Source: an uncultured Clostridia bacterium
GTDB taxonomy: Bacteria; Bacillota; Clostridia; Lachnospirales; CAMVHY01
Length of the DNA: 5,546 nt
Assembly: GCA_946415665.1 (NCBI GenBank)
Contig: CAMKTI010000111.1
Location: 1-5,546, forward strand
Direction of reading: 5' to 3'
Positions 4,967 through 5,546 of this stretch are shown piece by piece. Below the pieces are notes generated by a model that was not told where the DNA came from, searched no databases, and saw only the letters and a list, made by a program, of their open reading frames with translations. Every line of letters starts with the position of its first letter. Position 1 is the first letter of the stretch. The position numbers and the translations under genes are program-made.

Positions 4967-5544
4967 TCAAAGAGAAGCAAGGGACAAGAAAATAAAACGA
5001 ACAAAAAAAGAAGCACGGAAGGCAACAGGAGTTTTGAAATAGCAGGTAGAGATGCCACGCCAACGCTTAAATTTCAAAAATATATTTTTGACAATGTGAC
5101 ATAAGCAATACAAAGCAGAATCAAAATTTTGTTTGGATTGCCAATTTGACTTTAGTGGAATAACTATCTTGACGCCAGATTTTGCAGCGTGATTAATAAT
5201 TGAATTTGTATCATAAGCCTAATTACCAAATAAATAACCGAGTTTAATTGTTTTTATTCAATCCAGTGTAAGATTACAATCCGTTGTTGTTCCGGCGGTT
5301 GTTTTTAGATTGATCACTCTTCCTTTGAAGCCTACTACTATGCGGACTTTCGAATTAATACCCCTTTTGTGTGACCTATATCTTGGTTGCCTCATTTCGC
5401 CCCTGTTGCGTGCATATGCACCTTTATATGGCTTGAATCTATCATCGCCACAATATTTTTTAACTCCGCGTTTTGACTTAAAGCTTTAGCAAATCTTTCC
5501 CATTTTCCGTTTTTTGCCAATCTCAAAAATCTTTTATGCACCAT
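4967..5544 (-). pseudogene. IS5-family DDE transposase (orfA + orfB), inactivated second copy
   Basis: Homologous to the left transposase but clearly diverged. The first frame enters at the window edge (MVHKRFLRLAKNGKWERF), carries the first catalytic Asp in AMIDSSHIKVH (codon 5439-5437) and ends at TAG 5340-5338, with an earlier TGA at 5394-5392 where homologues have Gly. Homology continues in the -1 frame from the A4G4 run (5368-5361): RGINSKVRIVV, AYDTNSII, VIPLKSN, KFKRWRGIST and the C-terminus, to TGA 4969-4967. The second frame has TGA at 5260-5258 and TAG at 5221-5219. The second Asp is Asn (5224-5222) and the catalytic Glu is Lys (HIVKNIF, 5089-5087). TGA occurs at non-Trp positions, so these are true lesions and not evidence of a changed code. 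Confidence 0.87.
5361..5368 (-). other. Putative -1 frameshift site (right IS)
   Basis: An A4G4 run in zero-frame codons AAA GGG GTA. As in the left copy, homology moves to the -1 frame here. The zero-frame stop is again 24 bases past the GGG codon, and the second frame again runs 131 codons to its stop codon. Confidence 0.5.
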
Positions 5545-5546
5545 AT

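Larger units (their letters stand above)
4682..5546 (-). mobile_element. IS5-family insertion sequence, second diverged copy, decayed
   Basis: The element is read leftwards and its beginning lies outside the window. Its inner end, GAGAGTGTCGACA at 4684-4696, directly follows TA at 4682-4683 and abuts the truncated 5' part of trpB. It matches the end of the left element (GATAGTGTCTACA) at 11 of 13 positions. The transposase remnant occupies 4967-5544. The tail from stop codon to element end is about 280 bases against 23 in the left copy, so extra sequence has been inserted there, or the end belongs to another IS fragment. The element is oriented opposite to the left one. Confidence 0.75.

Noticed and set aside
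4967..5544. UGA read as tryptophan (code 4), because of in-frame TGA codons in the right transposase.
   Set aside because: The TGA codons do not fall at Trp positions, TAG stops also occur, and FeoB writes its Trp (NWSGVTV) as TGG.
1..5546. Composite transposon: feoAB, tRNAs and trpB between two IS5-family copies in inverted orientation.
   Set aside because: The copies are strongly diverged and both dead, the right one interrupts trpB, and housekeeping tRNAs lie between them. Independent insertions explain the layout better.

Overview
The window is low-GC DNA that looks like a low-GC Firmicutes, probably clostridial, genome undergoing reduction. The pointers are a separate single-domain FeoA next to a ~650-residue FeoB, a clostridial-looking FeoB G domain (GNPNCGKT, then NW-GVTV), Gln tRNAs starting with U, and A+T-saturated codon use in feoB. 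A host-restricted lifestyle is inferred from the number of broken genes: two dead IS5-family transposases and a ruined tryptophan synthase beta gene. Taxonomy rests on recollection of family features, not on a search.

Layout, left to right. (1) Bases 1-689: the 3' part of a decayed IS5-family element on the plus strand. It carries two overlapping frames joined by a -1 shift at an A4G5 run, one nonsense codon and two lost catalytic acids, and ends in an inverted-repeat-like end followed by TA. (2) 690-888: about 200 non-coding bases with at most a weak bidirectional terminator. (3) 889-3089, minus strand: feoA-feoB, an apparently intact ferrous iron uptake operon and the only intact protein genes here. 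(4) 3123-3462, minus strand: a tRNA operon, promoter -> Leu(AAG) -> Gln(UUG) -> Gln(CUG) -> perfect 10-bp hairpin, lying directly upstream of feoA on the same strand. (5) 3463-3624: about 160 bases with nothing recognisable. (6) 3625-4681, minus strand: trpB pseudogene, truncated at both ends, with two nonsense codons and a frameshift caused by an 11-bp unit present three times. (7) 4682-5546, minus strand: a second diverged IS5-family element whose end abuts the truncated 5' end of trpB. Its tail holds a stretch with a good promoter, hairpins and a terminator-like stem, which could be a small RNA gene or leader RNA.

How it fits together. FeoA and FeoB would import Fe2+ across the inner membrane. 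The tRNA operon reads towards feoAB, so leakage through its terminator could contribute to feo expression. The trpB remnant argues that TrpB is not made from this locus, so tryptophan would have to come from outside or from another gene copy. The most informative structural point is that the two diverged transposases have the same -1 frame change, the same zero-frame stop position and the same spacing of catalytic positions. That supports a family frameshift signal rather than chance decay. The strangest items are a bacterial tRNA-Leu with A34 and the promoter/hairpin/terminator cassette in the tail of the right-hand element.
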